64,000 nucleotides of DNA from Seriola aureovittata. Taxonomy: Eukaryota > Chordata > Actinopteri > Carangiformes > Carangidae. Both the position numbers and the translations under genes were made by a program. Where the stretch lies: the NCBI RefSeq assembly GCF_021018895.1, contig NC_079380.1, forward strand, positions 3,758,236 to 3,822,235. The letters are read 5' to 3'. Position 1 is the first letter of the stretch. Every line of letters begins with the position of its first letter. This document shows, one piece after another, positions 1-13,690 of the stretch. A model generated the notes under the pieces. The model was not told the origin of the DNA, ran no database searches, and worked only from the letters and a program-made list of their open reading frames with translations.

Positions 1-25
1 GGCTGGTCCTTCTGGTCAGTCCAAA

Positions 26-96
<71 letters not shown>
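26..96. repeat. (CT)n-(CA)n compound microsatellite
   Basis: About 25 bases of CT dinucleotide run directly into about 45 bases of CA dinucleotide. The open frame that appears across it on the minus strand (Cys-Val repeats) is a product of the repeat, not a gene. Confidence 0.95.
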
Positions 97-170
97 CCTG
101 GATTTCTTTTTCAGACCACTTCTTTCTTTTCGTTTGTGATGACTCCGAATAAAATGACACAGTAACTTAA

Positions 171-390
171 TGTTCTGCACACACCAATCAGCAACAACAT
201 TAAAACCAGTCACCTGTTTTATTGTTGTGGCTGATCGGTGTAGGTGATTGCTAGTGTTTTCTAGGTGGTTGATAGGGTGCTTAAAACACATTAGCAAAAC
301 TGAGAAGAAGGATTTCAATATACACTAATCAGCTACAACATTAAAACAGATGAACTGGTTTTAATGTAGTGGCTGACCAGTGTAAACTAT
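171..390. mobile_element. two small palindromic Tc1/mariner-type TIR remnants
   Basis: Two hairpin-like units sit side by side. At 180-241, ACCAATCAGCAACAACATT is answered by its inverse around TTGTTGTGGCTGATCGGTG. At 321-384, CACTAATCAGCTACAACATT is answered by AATGTAGTGGCTGACCAGTG. The arms resemble terminal inverted repeats of a mariner-like family common in fish (ATCAGCCACAACATTAAAAC core). Each unit is almost only the two ends with a few bases between, so they look like extreme internal deletions. The family assignment is from memory. Confidence 0.6.
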
Positions 391-3300
391 ATATGCCATT
401 AAATAGTCTCTACTTTGCACTGAGAATAAACTTTCCTGTGGTACTTTGAGGGAAACTGTGTTAAGGAAAGTGATTGGAAAAAAAAATCATACAGCAAAGT
501 AAAATAAAACATACAAATAATAAAGGCTGCCTGTGAGAGCCATATTAAGAATTGGTAGTCTGTATTAAGTGAGTGGCTAACAATGTGCCGCAACATGGTG
601 GAGAGCTTTGAGAGAAGAGTTTGTATATATACCAGATATATACAGATATACAGAGAGTATTCACCTGATTACATGGCCTGAATCTGCCCCATATACAGCC
701 ATACTTTGTCAGATGCTGCTTCCACATCCGGACCAATTGTGGTTCACACACAGAAAATCCTCTGAAAGTATGTGGGCTAGACTCAGGTTGAGGACCAAGG
801 TATATGTTTGGCCAGAAGTTTCATTTTGCTATATATACTAGCATGTATACTGTATATATAGTATATGTATATATAATTTTACTATATCACTGTATCACTG
901 CTGTCCATGCAGGCCTGTATTGACCCTGCATTGTATGAATCAGATCTTCTCTTTATGATGGCTGTTGCTGGATGTGTGTGGGAGTGTGTCAGCAGGTGGT
1001 GTTCAGGTACACAGGGCTGTTGTTTCCAACATAATTAGCCAGACAAGACTCATCTTGACCTTCCCTGGTCTCTGCTTGAAGGCAGAATCGTGCTGCAGCT
1101 GTAGTCTGAGTTCACTCAGGTCACTTCTGAATCAAAGAGAGAAAGTGACTCAGAGACAAACAGAAGCCAGTGTCCTGCCTTTGTATTTTTTTTTTTTTTA
1201 TAAAACCTTGTTGTAGTGATAAGCATCATTATTAAAACTGGAAAAAATCTCAGTAGTAGTTGCTCTGGAGCTTTCACTCATATCACACAATCTCCCTCAG
1301 CAGATGGCATTCTCCCACTTGTCATCATATTGTAAATGTTTAAATTTAAAAACATTTAAGGGCTGCTCATCCATGCTGGCTAAAAACATGATGAAAATAA
1401 TAATTTAATCAAAAGCACCTGAGCAGCTACTAAATGGACCTTGTGGTGAGACTGTTTTGTCAGCTGCTGATTTGAAGGTCAGGACTAAACTCTACACTTT
1501 AATAACATTTATGTTGCTTTGTACTCACCACTGCCAACATTAGAAAGTGCTTTATGAAAAACAAAATAAAAGAATAATAGTCAGAGAAAAGAAACAGTCA
1601 CAAACAAGGATTTAAAGACCAAAAAACAAGAACAAAATGCGAACCAATGCCAGCTCCTGTTTAAAGTAGATGTTCTCTGTCAGTCATCGGATTGAAGACC
1701 TCTCCTTCTACACCATAAGGGAGTTGTTCAGGGTCATTAAAGTGGAATAATATCAGGAGGCAGAAGTGGAGCAGAAGGCCAAAAAGCTCCTTCAGGACGA
1801 ATCAAAAGTCTGAATGTGCTCTATTCTGAGGACGATAGACAACTGATGTGCACTCACATGTTCTGCTCAAAGCTCTCCTGAAACTCATAACCTGCCTGAC
1901 AAAGGTGAAAACAGGGTCAGGAAACATGTAAAACCTTCACCACAAGCTTGAATTAAAAACAGGCCACTGAAGCTGGGACTGTGTATGTCCTGTTCCTCAC
2001 GGCTGCTCCTCCATAATCCATAATTAATTTACTGCTTTAACCGGAACAATTCTCCTATTATTCCTATTATCATAGTTGTGACCGTGGCTCATGCAAACTG
2101 CACAACTCACCGCCTCCATTATAGACTAGATTATAGGAAAAACGTATATCTTTTCATCTGCACTCACATCTTACTTATTTGATATTCATCATGGACTCTT
2201 TTCATGCTAAACTAATAAAGTTAATGAATCTACAAAAACAACAAAAAATCTACATTCCCACAGATTTGTTCCCAGCAGGGTTGAAAAGTTTACAGGCTGA
2301 GACAACCACTAGCATCCTAATCAGTTCTATAATAAATACATAATCAATCTAACCGCATCATATTCATCACAAAAGTAAAGTTTGGCCACAACAGTTATTT
2401 GAGCTTCATTGACTGATATCTATCTATGTAATATATGTTTTACATTGTGGTACTTTATGATTGATTATTGCGGTTTGATATTGTTTATTGGGTTGTTACT
2501 GTGAACAGAAAAGTGATTGATTGTAATTTGATATTTCATAATTTTATGTAAGTCACAGCAGAGTTTGTGTTTCTGTATTTAAAGATAAAGAATGATGAAC
2601 TGCATCAGTTATTTCCCTTCATGCTGTTCTTGCGTCTCTTCATGGTTTTCTTGCTCATCATATTTAAGGTTCTTTGCTTGACGTATCTCTCTGCGCACAG
2701 AGTTTGACTCCGCACAGATGGACTGTTAGCTTTCCTATTAACAAACTAATATCACCCCCATTCCCCTCAGAGCCCTCAGCAGTCTCTCAATCAATTAGCA
2801 GCACATCATTTATGTGCCTGCTAACTTTAACTGGAGCAGAGGGTCAGGTCTGAAGAGCTCAGAGTATTCACTGAATCACCACAGATGTTTCTGTGAGTAG
2901 TCCCAATGGAAATTTCTCTATCTGGCTAATAACGCACCTCTTGACTTCCTTCAAGTGTTTCTGTCCTGCTGGTGACAGGGCCTGAGAATGTGCTAATCAT
3001 TCCTTCCTCCATCCATCCAACAGACTAACTACTATATTGGCCAGTAGTTGTTGTGGACATGAGCGGCCCCAGGAGCTGAAGTCTAATAAATGAATGACCT
3101 TTAGTCATTTCTTCTCTAGCAGCACCATCAGGATACAATTTCCCTCTTTGGTATACTTATAACGAGCTGAACTGCTTTATCGTTTCTCTGAATTCATTCA
3201 GGCTGACTTGATGGTGTCAGTCGTCTCTTAGTCACATGGAGGAAACACAACAATAAAACAGCTGTTAATTCTGTGAAGTGGACTTACACAACCTGTGCAG

Positions 3301-3708
3301 CTGCATCAGTCTCATGAATGCATGTCGCTAGCTATGCAGAAACATAACATCCCTATTCTCAAACCTGGCAACCGAGCACTGATTGGTGGACTGTCTCACC
3401 AACAGTGGAAAACTCCACAAATAGAAGGAAAAATGGGTGTAAATTTGCCTTTAATAACTCATCCAAGATTACACTTTACACAACAAATATCCAAATCAGG
3501 CAGCATCAGCCTCAATACAAACTTTTGTAGCTATGTTTCTTTAGCTACAGAGATAAATCATTCTTTGGATGTCATTAGCATTGCAACCTCTAAAAAACTC
3601 TGTCAGGGCTTTAGATTTTTATATCTGTTTTGACATAAGATAAGTAATGCATATATATTTATACGTGTATGTATATGTATATTGAGTTTTACTTATTGGC
3701 AGCTTAAG
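391..3708. other. non-coding stretch, no gene recognised
   Basis: AT-rich sequence with only short chance open frames (longest about 110 codons, no familiar motifs, no flanking splice signals that build a protein). It should be intronic to the GSG1L-type gene whose last exon follows at 3953, because the penultimate exon is not visible here. I recognise no RNA gene or intact mobile element. Confidence 0.5.
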
Positions 3709-3890
3709 TCTACAGCCATGCTAGCAACTCTGTGAGGCTGCACCGCGGTGCTTTGAGGTACATGAAAACATCACAATGCTAAAATTAGGATTAATTCTCT
3801 GGGGAACATGATCTATCCCAAATTTCTTGGCAAACTACCCAATAGTTACCAAGGTATTACAGTCTGTTTCCTTCGTTACTGCCTTGACAT
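3709..3890 (+). repeat. fragment of a dispersed fish repeat (family C)
   Basis: Contains TCTACAGCCATGCTAGCAAC followed by a stretch ending CCAAATTTCTTGGCAAACTACCCAATAGTTACC. The same phrases recur in this window near 17275, 20590, 43620, 47095 and 56630, which shows a dispersed family. I recognise it as a very common percomorph repeat of uncertain class. The copy ends only about 60 bases before the coding exon at 3953. Confidence 0.6.
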
Positions 3891-3902
3891 TAACATGGCT
3901 AA

Positions 3903-4325
<423 letters not shown>

Positions 4326-4690
4326 GCCACCCACGGGAATGGGAGGGTCATGTGGGATGGGATGTGATGAGATGATGAGGCAGACTGCTCCTTTAGGTCT
4401 GGACCCAGCTACTGGTTTTCCCGCCAAAATCAAAAGCACAGCAGCCCTTATTTTCTGTTTGAAGAAGATGATTAACAGACTTGACGAGAGGAGACATGGA
4501 GGAAGCAAATAAATAAAATTAGACGGATATGTTCTATATATGAAATGAAAATGAATATTAAATGTGACAAACGGACTGAGATCATTCACTTTGAGATCTG
4601 TGACTTCATGGATGGAAATCAGGTGTTTTCCAGCATATTTCACAGTGCTATGTGTAGTATTTTAACATCAATAAATAATATGAACTATGA
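4326..4690 (+). other. gsg1l: 3' UTR of the GSG1L-type gene with polyadenylation signals
   Basis: Directly after the stop codon. AATAAA hexamers lie at 4508-4513, 4512-4517 and 4670-4675, so the transcript probably ends between about 4530 and 4700. No coding content. Confidence 0.55.
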
Positions 4691-5302
4691 GACATTAACC
4701 TATTTGTAAGTTTTGCTATTGCTACATAGCCGACTATAGTGTTAACAGCTGTTTACTTACCAGTCCTGCCAAAAGCTTTGGCCATTGTTGCGTTTATTGG
4801 ACAAGAGGTTATAATATGTCCTCTGATCAGCTACTTCTTCAACAGTCAAAACAAGGCTGAACGTTAGCATTGCTTTCCACTGCTGGAGACAGCTAAACTC
4901 AAAATGTTTCTTGTAGACTGGTAATTAGCTGTTAATGCTAATGTTCACTATATATCAATAGCAAAAACTTATAAATAACTGGTTTAAAGCTTTTGAAACT
5001 TTTTCTAAGCAGTGACTGTTTTGTGGCCAGAAGTAATAAGATAATGGTAAATGCTAAAAAGTAGCGTAACAGTAGACTGTAATTCAGTAATGTCAATTAC
5101 AAAGCAATATCTATCTAATGTTTGCTAACATTAACCACCATAAGCTGCTAGTCATAGCAGGAGTTCAGCTGAGTGTGTTAAACTGAGCCAAGTCAACATT
5201 TTATTTGTGAGAAGAAGAATGTGTCATTTATTATTTCAAAATTTAAAGACTCAGTTTAGTAATTATTTCTGTAAAACATGGGAAACCATTTGGCTGAGCA
5301 CT
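4691..5302. other. intergenic, nothing recognised
   Basis: AT-rich sequence downstream of the GSG1L 3' UTR with no long open frame and no repeat that I can name. Confidence 0.5.
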
Positions 5303-5552
5303 AGAGGTCTTTCCTGGTCCACCTGAACCCTAGGACCCAAGACCCTACTTGGGGGCTTTATGGGTTCAGAAAATCAGTGCAGATCAGATCTGTCTTCCAG
5401 CTCGGTTCATTTCACAACATTTTCTCGGGTCTGCATGGGTCCGATTCCCTGCTTTCAAGTAACAGAGAGACTGGTTTGGTTCCAGGGATAATATTTCTGA
5501 GTCTTTTTGGAATCGGGCACAAATTTTTGGACCTGCGAAGACCTCTACTCCA
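5303..5552. mobile_element. short MITE with ~24-bp inverted ends
   Basis: The left end (ACTAGAGGTCTTTCCTGGTC) is mirrored by the right end at about 5525-5551, whose reverse complement reads AGTAGAGGTCTTCGCAGGTC. The interior of about 200 bases is non-coding. The layout is that of a non-autonomous DNA transposon; I cannot fix the superfamily. Confidence 0.6.
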
Positions 5553-7472
5553 CATTGTATTTTGCATTATTTTTACTGGCATGTAGCCTGATCTACAGCC
5601 TGCAGAGTTTCAACTGGAAAACTCTCAGAAAACAGTGATGTGGCATCTGTATCATCACTCTTGGGGTTTGGAGGTGACACTTTATCAGGAGCTAAAGGAA
5701 CTACAAAAACCACATCTGAGCAAAGGAGGCAGGCTAAGACAGAGGACTTTTGAGGAACCTGTAGTTCAAAAATCATGTGACACATTGGTATTCCTTGGTA
5801 GCCTTGCTTGGCCCTCTATATGTACTGTTAGAATTATAGAAGGTAATTAGCAAAGAAGAGCTTTACACAGCTGTGCGTGAAAAATGTATGAAACTCTTTA
5901 CGGTAAAGGCAAAAACACAGTAAAACAGCACATTTCTATATTTGTTTACCCATATTTAGCTTTGAGAGAAGCTTTTTGGAGACTGATGTCAGGGTGGGGG
6001 AGGGGGAAACAAGGAAGGAGTGTGGTCTGCCTCGGGACAGGAAGTTACACTGTTCATTGGTCGTTGTGTTTTTCATAAAATGCTACACATAGCACTTTTT
6101 ACCAGGCCATGTTCAGGCAATGTCCTATTTATGACACTGAATGTGAAAACTATTGTTATAAGTTCTGTTAAAACTACATGTATGTTCATTTTTCAGCTGT
6201 GTTGATCCTGTAGGTGAAACTGGAATATACTGACCAGAGGTTTGAATTACATTCGGCTTCTTCTGTCCTCAGCAGCTTTGCGATGGTTTTCACTTTTACT
6301 TCCAGCTTCAGAACAAGTTTGGTACAAGAGTGAAAGCCAGATGTACCTTCTTTTTCCTGTGGTTGACTTTTGTCCTCTTATAATGTAGTTTACACTGTAG
6401 GTGTGAATTCTTGCTTATGGCTATTTGTAAAACAGCTGTATGTTTTTTTTTCTTCATACAGAAAATGCTAACCAACTCAATGCCAGCAGCTAGCAGATAA
6501 GTATAATTAGCATTTAGTTACCTCCATCAAATTTAAGTTTAATGTTTGATTTGCGAGACCATTTTAAAACACTAATCATACCAACGTTGTGGTTATGGGA
6601 TTGTTTCTGTCTTTGGATTATGACAAACTGGGCCTCATGCAAGAATCAAGTAAAATTGATTGAAGACGACTTTTAGCTTAAATAGCATGTCAATAAGCAG
6701 TCTCTTAACGTACAGTTGTATATATTGACCATGCAACTGTAAAATAAATTATTAAGTTTTCACTCTTGTACCAAACTTAATGTTTTTTCATAACAAATAT
6801 TTCACAGATGTCATGTTGGGTTATACTTTTGTAGCTGACATGCCACAAGTGTTGGGGACACACATGACAAACAGCCTCATGAACCAGAGGTCAAAGGGTC
6901 ATGCCTCTCAGAAAGTTAATGTGCTCCACAGTCACAGTGTCCTTGGAGAGCCACTGAACCTCCCGCTGCTGCAGGGAGCCATTCACCTTTGACCTTTGTG
7001 GATATTAACTGCATGAATGTTCTATATATGGCTCTCATGGGGATATACCAAGGAGATAAATCCTAAACCCCACTGAGGGCTTCATATTTTTTTTTTTTTA
7101 ATTGAGTGTGTTAGCAGCTGACTCTGAGGGGTCAGAGCTGAAAAGATGGCAGAGTGTTGGATCCATCAATTTTGATCTTTGAAAACACAATGTTTGAGGT
7201 GTCTCTTCTTGGTCCCAAGTGCAGAGGATAGTGAATCACTGGACTAAAGTGAAATTGATTTTGTGCTCTTATTGATTTGGTGATATCCAACACAAATCAC
7301 AGTCTGGATGTCGATGTTAAATCTGTCTCTCTGCCCACGTCTCCAGTTTGGTCACTGATTCTACTGCTGTAGGTTCAGTGTTGAACTCAGTGATGGCTGT
7401 GAATCAAACAACCAGTCAGACTTCTGTAGGAAAGATTAAGAAAAGGGTTGTTATCTTCCTACATAATTAGCT
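5553..7472. other. intergenic, nothing recognised
   Basis: No convincing exon, RNA gene or repeat. Open frames are at most about 70 codons, with no known motif. Confidence 0.45.
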
Positions 7473-7950
7473 CCTTAGCTATGAGGCTAGAATGGTGACA
7501 TTAAGCTCTGGCATTGAAATTAAAATTTGGCATTGAAAACAGAACCTGAACTGAAAAAGGAAACAATGGTATTTGTATTGGAAAAAGTTGGAGTGGGGGT
7601 TGGGAGTTCAAGGTGAACTTTTAGAAGCCATTGCCTGGGAATACAGTCCAGTCAGGCTTCTGGATGTAGATAAATCACACGCTCCTTGCTTTTCCCCTCA
7701 AAACCAGTGACACTGAAAAATAGTGATAGTGTAGAGAAAAAAACTGTCACTGAAAACAGACAGACATGAAGGAAAAATCTGAAGATTGACATTGAAAAAA
7801 AATTAAAAAAGAATAAGAAAATAAGATTGTTAGATTATAGTTTTTTTTCATTGCCATTGTTTTCTCTTTCAGTTCAGGTTTTGTTTTCAATGTCAAATTT
7901 TATTTTCAATGCCAAAATTTTATGTCGCTATTCTAGCCCCATACTTAGCT
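7473..7950. mobile_element. long-TIR MITE (family B), copy 1
   Basis: The two ends of a ~460-bp element are inverted copies of each other over roughly 80-90 bases: ATGAGGCTAGAATGGTGACA on the left and, reading inward from the right, ATGGGGCTAGAATAGCGACA. Both arms contain the phrase TTGGCATTGAAAA and a CCTGAACTGAAA core. The element (7481-7942) is flanked by near-identical octamers, CCTTAGCT (7473-7480) and ACTTAGCT (7943-7950), a 7/8 match that looks like an 8-bp target-site duplication and suggests a hAT-type origin. A second copy is at 33060-33611. Confidence 0.7.
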
Positions 7951-10900
7951 ACATGAAAAATAGCAACAGAAAAACACCAACAGTCAGTCTTGAATGAAAT
8001 GGATCCAGCTGTGCAGGTTTCTGTTAAAAATAAAGTTTTAAAGTTTTTAACATTTATTGCAGCTAGCAACTCCTACCATTGCTTGTGTGTCAAAGTAAAA
8101 TGACATTGGCGGGATGTATTTATCATCCACTACTGTTTGATTGGGGCAGAACAAAGTAACCTGCCTCCTAACAAGAAATCAAGCTATGAACATGATGTCA
8201 AAATGAATTAAGTGAAATAAAATGTTAATTCAGTCTGATTTTCAGGCAAAAAAGTCAGTGTTGAATCAACAGTTATATTTAACCTTGATGCCTAAGAAAA
8301 GTTTAACCTTAGCGTTTTGCTTGTTTACCAGTTGGGGGGCGGGGCAAACAAGCTGTAAACACAACACTAAAGTTGACATGATGAGAGCAGTGAGAGTAAG
8401 TGACAACAGTAACTTTGGAGGCTGAAAAACCAAAACAATGAGCTGAAAGAGATTTAAAAGCTCATTGAACTGAGGGGAACTACTGTCAGTCTGATTGATC
8501 CCTTCCACATTAAACACAGTACACACAGTAAAAATCTGATGAGGTTGCTCATGAGGTTGGATCAGATATCGACATTTGCCCTGAGTCAGACAGAAAAGCA
8601 GCAGCTGCTGAGGACACTACAGTCTCTCCTGGATGCTTACAGTGTAATACACTCAGTCTGAGGATACTGAGTTATATAAGGCATGGATTGTAAAGAGCAG
8701 GGATTAAATTGGCTGGGAGTTGCAGTAGCAACAGGGAGGTTTTTGGGGTAGACATAATCCAAACACAAGTTCCAAATCCTCTCGCTGCCTGACTGTATAA
8801 ACTTGTGGTTTGTGGTGGGTCATGAATCATCTGTGCACTGATGTAAAAACGCCGGTGACAGCTGGAAAAATCTATTCTGTTTGAATGTATTTACTTACAT
8901 ATATTTATCTATGTATTACACATCCTGTTTCCTGTCTTCTTTTCTGGATTTAATTCACTTCCAGCACATTAAACACATCATGTACAGACAGGACACTGTC
9001 ATCATATGCTATGCAAATAATTTTCATTTATAAATGATGCAAAGTACACAATGAATTTACCATATGTGTAACAACATTTCATGTGATAAATCCACATGTT
9101 ACAGGCTCATGTGACAAATGTGAACCACACATGAAACAACATTTCATATTTGAAAAAAAATTCCAATACAAACAAATACTTAAATACATTTTTACATTTG
9201 CTTCTTTTTAAACAAAGAATGTATTAATTGATATAATACTGAATAGATTATTATATCACAGTGTCACAAGGGCTGCTAACACAACCACAGACTTACAGTC
9301 TTGTTTTGACCTCTGTTTTGAGCTCTGAGAGGCAATTTTTATACTTGCCTTTCAGAGCTCCTGTACAGGGGAGATAAGAATGCTAATGGTATAAAGATGT
9401 TCCTTTAATTAACATATCTAAATTCTGTAATAAACTCTGTTATTTACTGTTCGCAGTCCTGCAGCCGGATCAGAGCTGGATTAGACTACTGCTAATGCTA
9501 AGACAACATTTTCACCTACAGCTAGTGGTATCGAGCCATTCCAGTAGTTTTTAGTTTAATTTGACCATCTTTGAAAAATTGCTTAGAAAAGATTTTATAA
9601 CAACATGTGTTTCCAGAGACGATGCCCCTGTATCCCTTGATAATCCACAGGGATGCAATGACAAGTCACCAGACCTACTTCCTACTGAGGAAGGTGGTTG
9701 GAGTAGTCACTACACATACTGACTTTTGAACAGTGAGCTTTGACTCATGAGGGAGTATTTTACATTAAACCACTAGATGTCGCCTAGCAACAAAACGAAA
9801 GTAATGTGGGCTCATTTTTTACGAGCGGACAGTCTTTGATATATCCACAACGTTCTTCCTTCACAGTGAGTATAAACATGTTTAATACAGTTTCAAATAC
9901 AGCTCAAAAAACAACAATAATAATGATCTAATCAAATCAGTTCAAAGTGAAAAAAGGTGCTACACTATCACAACAAAAAATGTCCACAGATTTTATAAGA
10001 ATATCACGGCTGACACAGACAGTATTCTGTACGTGGATGCAGTTTGGATTCTCCTGTTTGTTTTACATCTCCTTAAACAGATGTTATGGGACAACAGATT
10101 GTTCCTGTTCTGGTAATTAGTGCGTTCAAATGTTTAGTTCAAGGGAACAAATTTAATAACACAAGGAAAATTAGTAATGAAATCCTAATTTGAAAGCGTG
10201 AATTATAAAAACAAATTAGCCCTTATGACCTGAACTTCAGAGACCTCTAAAGAAGGATTGTGTTCCATGCTGACCTGCGGGCATGGATTCCTTCTCCCTT
10301 CCCATATCCTGCAGATGAGTCAACTTGACTCCCTCTCATCCATAATACCTCCACAGACGTGACGGATGGACTCTGGGAGCTGTAATGGCCGGCAGAGATG
10401 CAGAGTGGGAAGATTAAATAAGCAGTTAAAGCTTCTGTTTCGCTGCAACGCCAGACGTTGTAAATGGGGATGGAGGATTTATAATGAAGGAGAGACACAG
10501 AAAGCCTCCATCTTCTCCATTACAACACACAGAGCTGCAAACAGCACAGACACGGGGTGACGCTGAAGGCAGCAGGTGAGGAAACGTCATCCACAGCATT
10601 GATTCCACCCAACGGGTTACATCACAGTAAATGATAAATCTCAAAGTCCAAACCGGCTGTTGATTCAGTCGGAGAAAGTAGCAAAATGTCAACTAATTTA
10701 TATGAATACACTCATTGATTATTGATCCAGATGACCCGCTTTATAAAGTTCATATTTTCAAAATAAGACAAACGAAGTGATGAACTGTGGCACTGACATT
10801 TGGAGATGCTTTTACGGTGTATGATTAACACTAGACCTTTTAATCTTCATTAACAGCTGACATTTAATCAGTGTATTGTTATTATCTCAACTTTAAATTC

Positions 10901-11558
10901 AATTTTGACTGTTTTTTTTTTAATGTTCAGAGTATAGATAGTAAAAGTGTCAACTGGCTAAAATGAACAATGGCTAGTGAGGCTGTTTCCGAGGCCAAAT
11001 CTGTCATAAAACCCATGGTGTGTTCAAATCCAGCTTGAATTTTCTTAGTTTAACAGGTTGCAGATTTAAATCATAACGCAATCCAGCCAAGACCTATTGG
11101 CACACACATGGATGAAATTCTTTGTGAGTAAAAATCAAGCATTAAATTAATTATTGGTCTGTTTTTGGCCACTTGCCATCAGCTCAGAGGGGCCATAAAC
11201 ACAACATGGATATAACTCACAAAGTTGCTTTGGACAACTTCCTCACCCTCGAGATGTGGAACAACATTAACGTTATTGTGAAGTAGTGTTTGTGTCCCCC
11301 TGATAAATCTGTTCCCTCTCTTTTGGTCTCCACCAGCTCCTGAGGGAAATATCTGGCTCTTTAACCTTTAGACGTTTCGCTTTCTTCCCCAGGTAGTCTC
11401 AAACTGTGCAGCAGGATTTCTGTCTCTGCCCTGATCATTTTGGCCATTCTGTGCCAGATCTGCTTTTTTCTCCATCCAGCTACCAGATGTCCTCTGACTT
11501 TCCTCCAATCCCAGTCACCTGTCCTTCCCCACTCACTCACACACCTGTTCCCAGTAGC
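7951..11558. other. intergenic, nothing recognised
   Basis: No gene. Open frames up to about 88 codons lack family motifs and overlap each other on opposite strands. I see no tRNA or clear mobile element. Confidence 0.45.
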
Positions 11559-12016
11559 AGTGTCCCAATTCAGGGGCTGCAACCTTCGTGGGACGCGGCC
11601 ATCGTAGACTGTGAAAGCCAAACCAAAATGAGACGGAGAGGTGGTCTACGGAGGATTTTCACTATGCGTCACCAACTGTGCCCAGCTGTGTCACAAAAAC
11701 CTGAGGTTTTAAGGCATTTGTTTAACAGTTGTACCATTGGCTGTTGAACTGAGCTGAAACCCGATACTTGCATTTAAAAGTGTAATCCTCAGGCTCTCTG
11801 TCAGTGTTGTTTACAGCCATATTCATTTCATTACCAACGCAATGAATCTTGGGTTGTGGCCAGAAATGGTCCACCCGCTGGATCCTTCATTGGCCAGGAA
11901 AAGAAGGACGAATTTGAGGGAGTCTTTGAAATGGGACGGTCTAGTTGCGCCACTGTTATGCAATCGGTGTTCAAATGCAGCCTCAGAAGGATGCAGCCCC
12001 TGAATCGGGACACAGC
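11559..12016. mobile_element. ~450-bp MITE with inverted ends
   Basis: AGTGTCCCAATTCAGGGGCT at the left is mirrored at the right (11986-12016), where the reverse complement reads TGTCCCGATTCAGGGGCTGC. The similarity continues through GCA(A/T)CCTTC. No transposase is encoded; the overlapping open frames on both strands across it are by-products of the palindrome. Confidence 0.65.
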
Positions 12017-13176
12017 TGGTTTCGTCATCACTTCTGTCAGTATTTAAACCCGTCAGCTTCGTCTTCTCTCTGCCCCGATCGCTGTGTCTCCCAAGCTGTA
12101 ACGCTGTGGGCTCTGTTCTTGCCACCTACCATGTTACCTCAGCCTGTTTACCTGCCTGTGTTCCTTACACCAATTGTGACACTGTGTCTGCGTGCTGTTT
12201 GGGGCTGAGCAGGGAGTGTGCAGTTGTTTTATCAGAGCTTGTTTGATGCAAACTGCCGCCTGCTGCTACCACAAGCATTTCTTTTAAGATGAGAGCTGGT
12301 GTGAGTGAACCACAGCAGTAACACTGTGACCCATCAAACCGAAACACTCTCCTGAAAGACACTAAAAAGCTGAAGAAAATCTAAAGCGACCTCTTTCACA
12401 TTAAAAAATAGTAACTTGCGCAACTGTTAAAATAGAATCGTTAATTAGGAGGCCACAGCTTTGAATAATGACAAACATTAGCATATTTGGTGACGTGTGG
12501 GTAAAACTTTAATTGTACTTCTTGCAGTAGCAACTAGTTGATACATGATGTATTTGTACAGCAATGAAATGATGACATGAACCTCTTGTTTGACACTAAA
12601 TGAGGTACAGCACAGTCTCAGTCCTTGGAGAATATATTAGATGCATATTTGTGTGCTGCCCCTGGGCTTAATGGAGCTTGATGATAGTAATACTTCATCT
12701 CAAGGTGGACCTGCATTTTTCAGTTGGTACAAACAGACTCGCTGTGCAGTGTGACCTTCTCTATTAACGACAACACAGTATTAAACAAGAGCTTTTACAC
12801 ACACACACACACACACACGGAGGCTGGGTATACATCACTGAGCATTGTTTGCAGTGACATTACCGGCATGACTAATACAAATAAATTGAACACAGAGGAT
12901 CTAGAAGAAGGGGAAACAGGTTATCTGTTTGCATCAGGAACAAGGAGGCATTTATAATGATACAATTCATTTCCAATGAGACATCACCAGTGATCAATAC
13001 CCCTTATTCCCATGAACCCAACTGCCCATCCTTCACCCCAGACTCACCTCTTCTCCTCTCTCTGTAGAGGGTGATCGATGCATAACCGTTCTCATTAACT
13101 GTGACATTTTATGTATCTGGTGAGTGGAGCTGGATGTTTGAAAGTGAACAACCACTGTTACAGTCATAGGGAGGGG
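12017..13176. other. intergenic with a short (CA)n
   Basis: No gene recognised. A (CA)n of about 20 bases is at 12799-12818. Confidence 0.45.

Positions 13177-13222
<46 letters not shown>
13177..13222. repeat. (GTT)n microsatellite
   Basis: About 15 uninterrupted GTT/TTG units. The poly-Leu open frame across it is a product of the repeat. Confidence 0.95.
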
Positions 13223-13224
<2 letters not shown>

Positions 13225-13520
13225 GATTTCATCTTTCTAAAAACATGGATGACTGCGGATCCACTTCCTCTGAATGTGATTGTTATGATGGAGGGATTCT
13301 GTAAAGGGAAACACAGTGATGAGACACACATTGAAAACATGAGATAGCAGTGAGTATCATCATTAAAAGTACTGATTATTAAAATCTCGATACAGATACG
13401 ACATCAACTTTGACCGGACTCTTTTCTCTCTAACATCTCCTGTTCATTCCAACCGTTCACCTGTGTACACTGGTATAACATGAGCATCAACTCATTTACT
13501 GATCTCTACTCCAATAGCAT

Positions 13521-13690
13521 TCATTCATTCATTTGCCATACTGCTTATCCTTTGAGGGTTGCAGCCAACCCCAGCTGACGAGGTGGCGTACACCTCACCA
13601 GTTAACCTAACCTGCATGTCTTTGGACTGTGGGAGGAAGCTGTAGTACCCAGAGGAAACCAGGCACTGCACCAGCACGCCCCCCTTATAT
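13521..13690 (+). repeat. degraded copy of a common fish dispersed repeat
   Basis: Contains GCCATACTGCTTATCCTTTG and, further on, AACCTAACCTGCATGTCTTT then GGACTGTGGGAGGAAGC. I recognise these phrases from a very widespread teleost interspersed repeat. Both the class and the borders are uncertain. Confidence 0.5.

Noticed and set aside
11406..12208. Several overlapping frames of 66-113 codons on both strands
   Set aside because: They lie in a palindromic MITE; matching open frames on both arms are expected from inverted repeats.
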